DNA of 64,000 nt from Peribacillus sp. Bi96 (GTDB lineage Bacteria > Bacillota > Bacilli > Bacillales > DSM-1321), in contig NZ_CAKKLV010000002.1 of the NCBI RefSeq assembly GCF_918698115.1, positions 372,001 to 436,000 on the forward strand. The letters run 5' to 3'. Both the position numbers and the translations under genes were made by a program. Positions 10,391 to 18,939 of the stretch are shown here, piece by piece. A model generated the notes under the pieces. That model had not been told where the DNA came from, made no database searches, and was given only the letters and a program-made list of their open reading frames with translations. Within the stretch, counting starts at the first letter, position 1, and every line of letters begins with the position of its first letter.

Positions 10391-11773
10391 TTAAGAATGT
10401 ACAGCTTGACCAACAACATTTAATAGAGCCTCATGGATGGATTCCGATAAGGTTGGATGTGCCGCTATTAAATCTTCCAACATATCTGTCGTTATTTCTG
10501 CATGCAGCATGATCGTTCCTTGACCAATTAGTTCTGTTGCATGTTGACCAACGATGGAAAAGCCTAAAATCTCGTTAAATTGAGGATTCACAAGGACTTT
10601 GACCTTTCCAATCTGTTTATTGGAAATGGCCGCTTTCCCATTTGCTGAAAAAGCAAATTCCCCAACTTTAATCTCCCCATAAATGTTCCTCGCTTCTTTC
10701 TCCGTTAAGCCTACACTGGCAATCTCCGGCGAGGTATAAATGCATCGAGGGATCGCCCGATAATTAACCTGGGCCAATTGACCACAGGCATTCAAAGCAG
10801 CTACCCGACCCTCATGAAATGCTACATGGGCAAGTTGGATGCCCCCTATCACATCACCACAGGCATAAACCGAAGAATTACTAGTTTGCATGCGATCATT
10901 CACCTTGATGCCAAAACGGGAAAAATCAATATTGTGGCCCTCTAAGTCCATTCCATTCACTCGTGGTTTTCTCCCTATTGAAACCAGTACATAATCAGCA
11001 TGAAATTCTTCCATTCTACCATCTTCTTTTTCCCAAAATACCTTTTTACTCGTTGTATTTATGTTTTTTACGGATGTCGAGGTATGGACTGTTACTCCTT
11101 GGCTAATCAATTCTTGATGCAGGATGCTCGAGATATCATCATCTTCCCCTGGAAGTAACTTTTCCCCCATCTCGATAATGGTTACCTTGGTGCCAACCCT
11201 GCTATAAATACTGGCAAATTCGCAGCCGATGACGCCCCCTCCGATAATTAAAAGTGAATCGGGAATGACTGGAAGTGACATAGCTTGACCACTGTGGATG
11301 ATCCATTCACCATCAAACGGAGCAAAAGGTAATGGGATTGGTTCAGATCCCGTTGCAATGATGATCTTACTAGCTTCAATTTCCTCAATGGTATTTCCGT
11401 TCTCGATCCTTAGTCGAGAGCTCGACAGGAATGATGCTTTTCCCTGTATGACTTTTATTTTATTCTTACTCATTAAATATTGAATGCCGTGCACGAGATT
11501 AGATATGACACCATTCTTTCGTTCTTGAACAGCTTCCCAATCGATTTCAATTAAATTGGAGGGAAGGCGAATTCCCATCTGGCCGGCATTTTTCACCATT
11601 TCATACGTATCGGCACTTTCTAATAATGACTTCGTTGGCATGCACCCTTCGTTTAAACAAGTTCCCCCCAAATGCCCTTCGACTACCAGTATGACCTCCT
11701 TATCCTGCTGGGCAGTAGTGATTGCCGCTACATACCCAGCAGGACCTCCACCTATAATAGCTATACGATCCAA
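10391..11773 (-). CDS. acoL: Dihydrolipoyl dehydrogenase (E3) of the acetoin complex
   Basis: This 460-residue flavoprotein reoxidises the lipoyl group of E2 with NAD+. The redox disulfide is GGTCLNEGCMPTKSLL (Cys39 and Cys44). The FAD motif GGGPAGYVAA opens the protein, the NAD motif GGGVIGCEFA is near residue 180, and the C-terminal HPTLSE holds the catalytic His-Glu pair. It starts at TTG 11773 with GGAGGG upstream, 17 bases after acoC, so the two are probably coupled. Genome context distinguishes it from the E3 of pyruvate dehydrogenase. Confidence 0.93.
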   Translation of the reverse strand: MDRIAIIGGGPAGYVAAITTAQQDKEVILVVEGHLGGTCLNEGCMPTKSLLESADTYEMVKNAGQMGIRLPSNLIEIDWEAVQERKNGVISNLVHGIQYLMSKNKIKVIQGKASFLSSSRLRIENGNTIEEIEASKIIIATGSEPIPLPFAPFDGEWIIHSGQAMSLPVIPDSLLIIGGGVIGCEFASIYSRVGTKVTIIEMGEKLLPGEDDDISSILHQELISQGVTVHTSTSVKNINTTSKKVFWEKEDGRMEEFHADYVLVSIGRKPRVNGMDLEGHNIDFSRFGIKVNDRMQTSNSSVYACGDVIGGIQLAHVAFHEGRVAALNACGQLAQVNYRAIPRCIYTSPEIASVGLTEKEARNIYGEIKVGEFAFSANGKAAISNKQIGKVKVLVNPQFNEILGFSIVGQHATELIGQGTIMLHAEITTDMLEDLIAAHPTLSESIHEALLNVVGQAVHS

Positions 11774-11790
11774 GAGCTTTCCCTCCTTTT

Positions 11791-13008
11791 CTATAAAATT
11801 ACGGTGAGCGGCTCTTCCAAATACCGTTTAATGGTTTGTAAAAAGGCAGAAGCGGGAGCTCCGTCGAGTACACGGTGATCAAAAGTTAAACTGAGTGGCA
11901 AGATCGTTCTCCGTTCCAATTCATCGCCAATATACAGCGGGGTATCAAAAGCAGAACCAATTCCAAGGATTCCTGTTTCCGGTGTATTCAGAATCGGTGT
12001 AAAGTGCTCGACTCCAAAGGCCCCCAGGTTACTGATCGTAAAAGTTGAACCTTGCATGTTTTCACTAGGCAATTGACTGTCGCGTGCACGCTTAGCCAGC
12101 TCCTTACCCTTATCTGCTAACTGCCTTAGTGTACAGGCTTCCGCATTTCTTATGACTGGAACAACTAAACCCTTTTCCAAAGCAACAGCCACGCCTAGAT
12201 GGATAGGCTCAAACAAATGGATTTTGTCATCTACATAAGCACTGTTCATTTTAGGGTGCTCCTTCAGTGAAAGTACGACAGCTTTGGCAACAAAATCCGT
12301 TATTGTCAGTTTACTTGATTCATGTTTTTGTAATATTTCAGTAGCTTGTTTTTGTAATATAATTAAATCGGTAATATCAGCTTTCATGGTGAGAGTTAAT
12401 TGAGCACTGGTTTGCAAGCTATTCTGCATACGAGTGGCAATGATTTTCCGCATCCCATTTACAGGAATCTCTTGTGCTTTGTCTAAGGAATGCGCCTGGA
12501 CGAAGATACTTTCTTCCTTATTTTCTGGCTTTAAATCAGGCTTCATAGCTTTCTGTACATCATCTTTTGTGATTCTTCCGCTTGGGCCAGTCCCTTGAAT
12601 TTTTTCAATATCTAGATTAGCGGCCTGTGCCATTTTCCGTGCAACCGGGGTGATCATCACTCGTTCACCCCTTGGCAAAATCGGTGACTCTGTCGTTTTC
12701 AGCTTTTCGTGTTCAGGAATTTCCTGCTCGTTTTCTTTAGCAACAGGCTCATCAATCATAATTTTTTCATTCGGATTTCCGATATAACAGATAACGGTTC
12801 CTGGAGGTACACCCTGTCCTTCTTGAACAGCTATGTTCAGAATGGTTCCTTCTGCAGGAGATTCAATATCCATTTCTATTTTCTCCGAGTTAATGCTTGC
12901 GATTGCTTCACCTTTTTCAACCGGATCCCCAACCTCCTTACTCCATAACGAAACAGTGCCCTCTTTCATCGCCATGCCCAATTTCGGCATTACCACTTCG
13001 ACCGCCAT
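11791..13008 (-). CDS. acoC: Dihydrolipoamide acetyltransferase (E2) of the acetoin complex
   Basis: This 405-residue E2 core transfers the acetyl group to CoA. It has one N-terminal lipoyl domain (residues 1-78, lipoyl Lys43 in SEKIE), a peripheral-subunit-binding domain at about 117-155 (ITPVARKMAQ...GPSGRITKDD) and a catalytic domain from about 180. The active site DHRVLDG has His378 and Asp382. A single lipoyl domain and this length fit AcoC rather than the longer PdhC. Its ATG follows AAGGGAGAT. It is preceded by a hairpin at 13059-13083 that separates it from acoB. Confidence 0.93.
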   Translation of the reverse strand: MAVEVVMPKLGMAMKEGTVSLWSKEVGDPVEKGEAIASINSEKIEMDIESPAEGTILNIAVQEGQGVPPGTVICYIGNPNEKIMIDEPVAKENEQEIPEHEKLKTTESPILPRGERVMITPVARKMAQAANLDIEKIQGTGPSGRITKDDVQKAMKPDLKPENKEESIFVQAHSLDKAQEIPVNGMRKIIATRMQNSLQTSAQLTLTMKADITDLIILQKQATEILQKHESSKLTITDFVAKAVVLSLKEHPKMNSAYVDDKIHLFEPIHLGVAVALEKGLVVPVIRNAEACTLRQLADKGKELAKRARDSQLPSENMQGSTFTISNLGAFGVEHFTPILNTPETGILGIGSAFDTPLYIGDELERRTILPLSLTFDHRVLDGAPASAFLQTIKRYLEEPLTVIL

Positions 13009-13058
13009 ATCTTTTATCTCCCTTCAAATTTGTTTTGGTGTCTATAATGGATGTTCTT

Positions 13059-13083
13059 GCTCCAACTTATGATAAGCTGGAGC
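13059..13083 (-). promoter_or_regulatory. Intercistronic hairpin between acoB and acoC
   Basis: GCTCCAGCTTAT and ATAAGTTGGAGC pair around a single central C, allowing one G-U pair. There is no T-run, so it is more likely an RNA processing or stability element than a terminator. Confidence 0.45.
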
Positions 13084-13098
13084 TTGATGTTGAGTAAA

Positions 13099-14133
13099 TT
13101 AAACCCCAAGAATGGAAGGCTCTCCCAACAATTCTGAAACGACTTGGATCACTTTTTCTGATGTTGGAAGATATATATCTTCAAGTGGAGGTGAAAAAGG
13201 TACTGGTGTATGTGGAGCAGTAATCCTTTTTATTGGCGCATCGAGCGTATCAAATCCTTTATCCGCAACCAATGCGGCAATATCGGTCGCCATGCTGCAC
13301 CTTGGATTCGCTTCATCCATAACGATTAACCGATTAGTCTTGGCTACAGAGGAGAGAATTGTTTCTTCATCCAGTGGTGACAAGCTACGTGGGTCTACAA
13401 TTTCAACTTCAATGCCTTTACCTGTAAGTTTTTGGGCAGCCTCCATTGCCGTGTGAACTTGTTTACCGATGGCAACAATCGTCAAATCCGAGCCCTTCCT
13501 TTTAATTTCAGCTTTACCGATTGGGATGGTATAGTAGCCTTCAGGGACCTCTCCTACCATGTTATACAGCGTTTTATCTTCGAAAAAAATGACTGGATCA
13601 TTATCCTCAATGGCTGAGAGTAACAGCCCTTTTGCATCATAAGGGGAAGATGGTACGACCACTTTCAATCCAGGAATGCTTGTAAACAAGGCATAAAGGC
13701 TCTGTGAATGCTGAGCTGCAGCCCTGAATCCTGCACCATGCATCGTACGGATCGTCACGGGTACCTGGGCTTTGCCCCCAAACATATACCGAAACTTCGC
13801 ACCTTGATTTAATACTTCATCCAAACAGCTGCCAATGAAATCGTTGAACATTAACTCGGCAATCGGACGTAAACCCGTTGAAGCCGCTGCCATGGCCGCT
13901 CCCATATAACCTGCTTCTGCAATAGGTGTATCAAGGATCCTGTCTCGACCAAATTCTTGAACCAATCCTTTCGTGACACCTAAAACACCGCCCCATGCTT
14001 CGTCATCCTGCAGATGGTCAACTTCTGCACCCCCGGCTACATCTTCTCCCATAAGGATGACATTTTCATCCTTTCTCATGGCAAGGGCCATTGCTTCATT
14101 TATCGCTTGTGACATACTGATTTTCCTGCTCAT
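13099..14133 (-). CDS. acoB: Acetoin dehydrogenase E1 component, beta subunit
   Basis: This 344-residue beta subunit of a thiamine-diphosphate 2-oxo-acid/acetoin dehydrogenase has the transketolase pyrimidine domain at about 5-180. It includes GEDVAGGAE, the family IAEAGYMGAAMAAA and MHGAGFRAAAQHSQ, followed by the transketolase C-terminal domain. The third stretch supplies the conserved His of E1-beta proteins. It pairs with the alpha subunit encoded 22 bases upstream. ATG 14133 has GGGGG seven bases upstream. Confidence 0.92.
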   Translation of the reverse strand: MSRKISMSQAINEAMALAMRKDENVILMGEDVAGGAEVDHLQDDEAWGGVLGVTKGLVQEFGRDRILDTPIAEAGYMGAAMAAASTGLRPIAELMFNDFIGSCLDEVLNQGAKFRYMFGGKAQVPVTIRTMHGAGFRAAAQHSQSLYALFTSIPGLKVVVPSSPYDAKGLLLSAIEDNDPVIFFEDKTLYNMVGEVPEGYYTIPIGKAEIKRKGSDLTIVAIGKQVHTAMEAAQKLTGKGIEVEIVDPRSLSPLDEETILSSVAKTNRLIVMDEANPRCSMATDIAALVADKGFDTLDAPIKRITAPHTPVPFSPPLEDIYLPTSEKVIQVVSELLGEPSILGV

Positions 14134-14154
14134 CCTAATTCCCCCTTATTTTGT

Positions 14155-15147
14155 TCAATAAGATACATATACATCATTCAATAAATCGGATGCCTCTGGA
14201 TACGGACTATCTTCACTGAACTTAACAGCCTGTTTAATAGCCTCTTCAACTGAATTCTCAAGAGAAACCAATTCTTTTTCCGCCAGCAGATTCTGATTCA
14301 GTAAGTAATTCCTAAATTGAACAATCGCATCTTTTTCTTGTTTATGTTCCTTTTTGTCTTCTTCTTTTTTATATTTCTGGGCATCTCCCTCGAAGTGTCC
14401 ATAATTACGATAAGTAACGCATTCAATTAATGAGGGGCCTTCTCCTCTGCGAGCTCTAAGAACGGCTTCTTCAGCCGCCTTGTACACAGCCATTACATCC
14501 TTCCCATCCACCCGGACACCCGGGATATTGTAGCTTATCGCACGATCGGCTATCGTTTTACAGCTAGAAGCATAGTTGAAAGGCGTCGCTTCCCCATAGC
14601 CATTATTTTCAGCGATGAATATAACGGGTAGCTTCCAAATGGCCGCCAGATTAATCCCTTCATGAAATGTCCCATGATTATTGGCACCATCACCAAAAAA
14701 ACAAACACTTACATGATCCGTCTTTTTATACTTGGCAGTTAATGCTGCACCACATGCAAGTGGGAACCCTCCGCCGACAATCCCGTTTGCGCCTAACATC
14801 CCTTTATCCAGATCGGCTATATGCATGGAGCCGCCTTTACCTTTACAAAGACCAGTCACTTTCCCATAGATTTCAGCCATCATCCCGTTAAGGTCGCATT
14901 CTTTTGCAATACAGTGGCCATGGCCTCGGTGAGTGCTCGTAATGCTGTCCTTTTCGGTTAGGTGAGCACATACTCCTACAGCTACCGCTTCTTCCCCAGC
15001 ATACAAATGGACAAAACCTGGTAAAATACCCTTTGCAAAGGATTCATGAACTTGGTCTTCGAATTTTCTGATCTCCAGCATTTTTTTATACATCCAATAA
15101 GCCTTGTCCTGTGATAACTTTTGTTCATTCGATTGAACCGTTTCCAT
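14155..15147 (-). CDS. acoA: Acetoin dehydrogenase E1 component, alpha subunit
   Basis: This 330-residue alpha subunit cleaves acetoin with thiamine diphosphate, giving acetaldehyde and an acetyl group on E2. The ThDP/Mg motif is GDGANNHGTFHEGINLAA, ending with IAENNGYGEATP. GHGHCIAKECD and GKGKGGSMHIAD are typical of this family. The start is ATG 15147 with GGGGG upstream; a TTG five codons earlier has no ribosome binding site. It is the first gene of the operon and lies 44 bases from a sigma-54 promoter. The gene order A-B-C-L matches the Bacillus aco operon. Confidence 0.92.
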   Translation of the reverse strand: METVQSNEQKLSQDKAYWMYKKMLEIRKFEDQVHESFAKGILPGFVHLYAGEEAVAVGVCAHLTEKDSITSTHRGHGHCIAKECDLNGMMAEIYGKVTGLCKGKGGSMHIADLDKGMLGANGIVGGGFPLACGAALTAKYKKTDHVSVCFFGDGANNHGTFHEGINLAAIWKLPVIFIAENNGYGEATPFNYASSCKTIADRAISYNIPGVRVDGKDVMAVYKAAEEAVLRARRGEGPSLIECVTYRNYGHFEGDAQKYKKEEDKKEHKQEKDAIVQFRNYLLNQNLLAEKELVSLENSVEEAIKQAVKFSEDSPYPEASDLLNDVYVSY

Positions 15148-15190
15148 TTTCTCAGCCCCCAATCATTAATAATGAGTCAATCATATATAG

Positions 15191-15206
15191 TGCAAATAGC
15201 GTGCCA
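15191..15206 (-). promoter_or_regulatory. Sigma-54 (-24/-12) promoter of the aco operon
   Basis: The minus strand reads TGGCACGCTATTTGCA, with the invariant GG and GC pairs exactly ten bases apart and the near-full consensus TGGCACG-N4-TTGCA. The start of transcription should fall near 15180, about 30 bases before acoA. The matching activator AcoR is encoded in the same locus. Confidence 0.93.
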
Positions 15207-15244
15207 AAATGGAAGGTTGGTAAATTAGGACTTTATTATTTTTG

Positions 15245-15294
15245 AACGAGACAAAACGAGACAAAATGAGATTGATGTCTCGTTTTGTCTCGTT
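15245..15294. promoter_or_regulatory. Double palindromic upstream activating sequence (probable AcoR site)
   Basis: Two exact 19-base arms (15245-15263 and 15276-15294) are inverted around a 12-base spacer. Each arm itself contains ACGAGACAAA repeated, and the spacer holds a weaker copy (AAATGAGA). The block lies roughly 40-90 bases upstream of the -24 element, where enhancer proteins of the NtrC class bind. There is no T-run beside it, so it is not a terminator. Confidence 0.8.
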
Positions 15295-15332
15295 TATTGA
15301 CCACGATTCATTCAATTATTAAAATTTCATAC

Positions 15333-15360
15333 AAAAAAGACGGAGCTTTTTGCTCCGCCT
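15333..15360 (-). terminator. Terminator of the acetoacetyl-CoA synthetase gene
   Basis: GGCGGAGC-AAAAA-GCTCCGTC is followed by six T residues on the minus strand, eight bases after the stop codon. It insulates the aco promoter region. Confidence 0.9.
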
Positions 15361-15367
15361 TGGAATC

Positions 15368-17356
15368 TCAGAATATTTTTTTCTCATTTAACTCAATGGC
15401 TAAATCCTTGAAGAATTGAAGCGATTCAGGGTTCCCCATGGAATCTGCATTCACTACTTTATCAAACTCGAAACCTAACAACACTTTACGTATCGGGACT
15501 TCCATTTTCTTTCCGTTCAACGTTTTAGGTATTTGATCAACAGCATAGATTTGGTCAGGGATAAAGCGAGGGGATACTTGCCCTCTGATTTGTTCCTTGA
15601 TTTTTGCTGTCAATGTTGCATCGAGGTTTAAACTTGGCTTAAGGACAACGAACAGCAGCAAGGAAGAACCGCGTCCAAGCACTTCCCTATCAATAACAAG
15701 GCTTTCCATAACATCGTCGATCGCTTCGACAGCCCGGTAGATATCACTAGTTCCCATACGTACACCGGAACGGTTGATGGTCGAGTCGGAACGTCCGTAA
15801 ATGATACAACTGCCCTTGTCGTCGATTTTTATCCAATCACCGTGTTTCCATATCCCAGGATAGGTATCGAAATAACTCTCGTAGTATCTTGTCCCGTTTT
15901 GGTCATTCCAGAAATATAGCGGCATGGAAGGCATCGGTTTCGTAATGACCAATTCACCGACTTCATTAATCAATGTTTGACCTTGTTCATCAAAGGCTTC
16001 TGCACGTACACCTAATGCTCTTCCTTGTATCTCCCCGATTCTTACTGGTAATGTAGGAACACCACCTACAAATCCGGCACATACATCGGTTCCGCCACTG
16101 GATGAACTGAGCCAGATATCCTTCTTAACATTCTCATATACCCATTTGTATCCGTCACCCGACAATGGTGCTCCAGTTGAAAAAAGGGCCTTCAATTTCG
16201 ACAAATCATAGTTTTCCTTTGGATTGATGCCTAACTTCATGGAATTCGTAAGGAATGGTGCACTTGTTCCAAAGAAAGTCATGCCTGTATCTTCAGCCAA
16301 TTCCCAAAGGGCACCCATATTCGGATAAGAAGGACTGCCGTCATAAAGAACGATCTTCGCCCCATTCAGCAAACCACCCATAAGGAGATTCCACATCATC
16401 CAGCCTGTTGTCGTAAACCAGAATACCGTATCCTCGGAAGTCATGTCTTGATGCAATCTTGTTGCTTTAAAATGCTCCAATAATATACCGCCATGCCCTT
16501 GTACAATTGGCTTTGGCATTCCTGTTGTACCTGATGAATAGAGAATCCACAGCGGATGATCGAACGGAACACTTTCAAATGATAATTCCGCTGTTTCTAT
16601 TAAAAGGTCATCCCATGGAATGGTATCTACTAGATTTTCTTCTAAAATCTTTTTATCTATGTAAGGAACCAATACTGTATGCTTAACAGTGACCAATTCT
16701 TTTTGAAGCTGTGATACAACGGATGTTTTATCATATACATTTCCATTATACTGATACCCATTAACCGCCAATAATACAACCGGTTCAATCTGTTTGAAAC
16801 GATCTATGACACTTCTTGCCCCAAAGTCAGGTGAACAACTGGACCAGATGGCACCTATACTCACTGTTGCCAAGAAGGCTATGACCGCTTCGGGTATATT
16901 TGGCATATAGGCAACAACCCGGTCGCCGGATTTCACACCGAGTTTCCTTAATGAATGGGCGAATGAAGCTACTTTCTCTTTCAGTTCCCTCCAACTAACC
17001 TCTTTTTGTTTGATATGTTCGGAACGAAAAAAAATCGCCGTTTTCTCTCCTTGATCATTCAATAATGCATTTTCAGCATAATTAAGCCTAGACCCCTCGA
17101 ACCACTTCGCACCTGGCATTGAATGTTCCGTTAAAACCGTGTCATATTTCCTATCGGCTTTTACCTCACAATATTCCCAAATTGAAGCCCAAAAGTCTTC
17201 CAGTTCATTAACTGACCATTTCCATAATTCGTGATAATCATGAAATGATAAACCCTTTTTTTCTTTTAACCATCCTACATATTGAGTCAATACCGTTTGC
17301 TCGATTTGTTCGTTTGTCGGTTCCCAAATGATTTGTCCATCTGTAAGCGATTTCAT
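15368..17356 (-). CDS. Acetoacetate--CoA ligase
   Basis: This 662-residue adenylate-forming enzyme activates acetoacetate with ATP and CoA to acetoacetyl-CoA. Evidence: an acetyl-CoA-synthetase-type N-terminal domain (HDYHELWKWSVNELEDFW), the AMP-binding P-loop YSSGTTGMPKPIVQG near residue 275, and the subfamily stretches LSSSSGGTDVCAGFVGG and VRIGEIQGRALG. The A8 region GRSDSTINRSGVRMG resembles acetoacetyl-CoA synthetases more than acetyl-CoA synthetases. The catalytic lysine of LNGKKMEVPIRK is present. ATG 17356 follows AAGGGAG. It is monocistronic, but its product could share acetoacetate with the HMG-CoA-lyase operon at 44-52 kb (inference). Confidence 0.9.
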   Translation of the reverse strand: MKSLTDGQIIWEPTNEQIEQTVLTQYVGWLKEKKGLSFHDYHELWKWSVNELEDFWASIWEYCEVKADRKYDTVLTEHSMPGAKWFEGSRLNYAENALLNDQGEKTAIFFRSEHIKQKEVSWRELKEKVASFAHSLRKLGVKSGDRVVAYMPNIPEAVIAFLATVSIGAIWSSCSPDFGARSVIDRFKQIEPVVLLAVNGYQYNGNVYDKTSVVSQLQKELVTVKHTVLVPYIDKKILEENLVDTIPWDDLLIETAELSFESVPFDHPLWILYSSGTTGMPKPIVQGHGGILLEHFKATRLHQDMTSEDTVFWFTTTGWMMWNLLMGGLLNGAKIVLYDGSPSYPNMGALWELAEDTGMTFFGTSAPFLTNSMKLGINPKENYDLSKLKALFSTGAPLSGDGYKWVYENVKKDIWLSSSSGGTDVCAGFVGGVPTLPVRIGEIQGRALGVRAEAFDEQGQTLINEVGELVITKPMPSMPLYFWNDQNGTRYYESYFDTYPGIWKHGDWIKIDDKGSCIIYGRSDSTINRSGVRMGTSDIYRAVEAIDDVMESLVIDREVLGRGSSLLLFVVLKPSLNLDATLTAKIKEQIRGQVSPRFIPDQIYAVDQIPKTLNGKKMEVPIRKVLLGFEFDKVVNADSMGNPESLQFFKDLAIELNEKKIF

Positions 17357-17466
17357 ACAATCATCTCCCTTAGGTATCTAATGCATTATTGAATTTTTTT
17401 CTAATAATTGGTGGTTTAATTAAATTGTAAGGTATCCATATAAAACCGTCAATTTACACCCTATTC

Positions 17467-18738
17467 TCAAATGGGTTCATGGCTATGAATAGGGAGGTTA
17501 ATAGAGAAACATGTTCCTTTCCCTTGTACACTTGACACATGTATCGTTCCATCCATACTTTTGATAACGCTATATGAAACCATCATACCTAATCCAGTAC
17601 CTTTATTTTTGGTCGTAAAGTAAGGCTCACCTAAACGGTATATTTGTTCCTGGGTCATTCCAATTCCTTGATCTTGTATCTTTATTTGGATCGTAGTGGC
17701 AGCTTGAATTAAATGTATGTATAATTCTCCCTCATCCTTCATCGATTCTATGCCATTCTTTAAGATATTGAACAAGCACTGTTGAAATTTCTTCCTGTCC
17801 CCCAAGATATAATAAGCTTCATCTTCGAATAGGGATAACTTCAATTTTGTCCCATTATTGTTAGCCAAGGGAATGATACTGTTTACGACATGCTGAATTT
17901 CATCGGATACCCTTAATCTTTCGTTATTTTCAGGACTAATGGAAGCAAACGTCAAATAATCATTAATGACATCCGTAGCTCGATCTAATTCCTTCAGCGC
18001 AATATTCGCATAATTTATCTTTGTTTGTGTAGAAACATCTTCACTCAACATTTGAATATATCCCCTTGTAACGGTAAGGGGATTACGAACTTCATGAGAT
18101 ATGCTTGCAGCGAGATGACTAACGATTTGTAACTTTTCCGCTTTCACTAATTCATCGAGAACCTGAAAATTCGCCAAAATGACTTCACATAGTATGATGA
18201 CAACGACGATTCCTATGACTTGGATCGTAAAATATTGTTTCCATAGACTTATACCGATAGTTAGACCAAATATTTGAGTTGAAATAAACTGTGTGAGAAT
18301 GTGAACAAAAAAGATTAATGAGACACCGATGAAGATTTTTTTACTGACAGATATTCTGAGATAGTATTTAGATATAAAAAACAGAGAAATTCCAATTAAT
18401 GGAAAAGTGATGCATGATATATAAAATCCATTTTCCCCCCCAGTTAAAAAACGAATAAGCAAAGTGATCACTATTAATAGGGTCCCTAACCTCCAGCCCC
18501 CATATAAACCGCCTAAAAGAAAAGGGATCCATCGAAGGTCCCAAACAAAATCCGCTTCAATGACCACTGGAAATAGCATACATAGGACAAGTGAAAGAAT
18601 GGGGAAAATGGATAGGAACCATCCTTTCAATGAATCTAAACGGTACACGAACTTCACTAGATAGCTCATTTGCAATAAAAAGAGCGGAAAAAGGATAATT
18701 AAAAAGTTAATAAGTAAATCTTTTGTCATAAGATTCAT
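17467..18738 (-). CDS. Membrane sensor histidine kinase, KinB-like, orphan
   Basis: This 423-residue protein has about six hydrophobic helices (residues 8-190) of the 5TMR-LYT type. A HisKA domain follows with His215 in SISHEVRNPLTV, then an HATPase domain with an N-box (QCLFNILKNGIESM), DQGIGM and GTGLGMMVSYSVI. The layout matches the sporulation kinase KinB group and related Bacillus kinases. No response regulator gene is next to it, so it may feed the Spo0 phosphorelay or another distant partner (inference). The start codon ATG 18738 has only a weak GGTG site; a second ATG three codons in is possible. Confidence 0.85.
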   Translation of the reverse strand: MNLMTKDLLINFLIILFPLFLLQMSYLVKFVYRLDSLKGWFLSIFPILSLVLCMLFPVVIEADFVWDLRWIPFLLGGLYGGWRLGTLLIVITLLIRFLTGGENGFYISCITFPLIGISLFFISKYYLRISVSKKIFIGVSLIFFVHILTQFISTQIFGLTIGISLWKQYFTIQVIGIVVVIILCEVILANFQVLDELVKAEKLQIVSHLAASISHEVRNPLTVTRGYIQMLSEDVSTQTKINYANIALKELDRATDVINDYLTFASISPENNERLRVSDEIQHVVNSIIPLANNNGTKLKLSLFEDEAYYILGDRKKFQQCLFNILKNGIESMKDEGELYIHLIQAATTIQIKIQDQGIGMTQEQIYRLGEPYFTTKNKGTGLGMMVSYSVIKSMDGTIHVSSVQGKGTCFSINLPIHSHEPI

Positions 18739-18887
18739 TTTTACACCGAACTTTCGATATTTTTCGAAGATTTAGACAGGTGTTTTAATAATAACAAGAT
18801 AAAGAATGATAAGCTAGTAAAATTATCATGCGGGACTGAAAAATAGGCAGCTAAGGCTTAGAGGTGCCATCCAAAGAAAAGAACAGG

Positions 18888-18920
18888 AAAAAACACTGAA
18901 ACGACAAAGTCATCTCAGTG
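18888..18920 (-). terminator. Terminator of the acyl-CoA dehydrogenase gene
   Basis: CACTGA and TCAGTG with inner TGAC/GTCG pairs form a stem. It is followed on the minus strand by six T residues, about 20 bases past the stop codon. Confidence 0.8.
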
Positions 18921-18939
18921 CCATAAGGAATTATTTTCA

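Noticed and set aside
15245..15294. Reading the double palindrome before acoA as a terminator or CRISPR-like repeat
   Set aside because: There is no T-run, the spacing is a single inverted pair rather than an array, and it lies at enhancer distance from a sigma-54 promoter.
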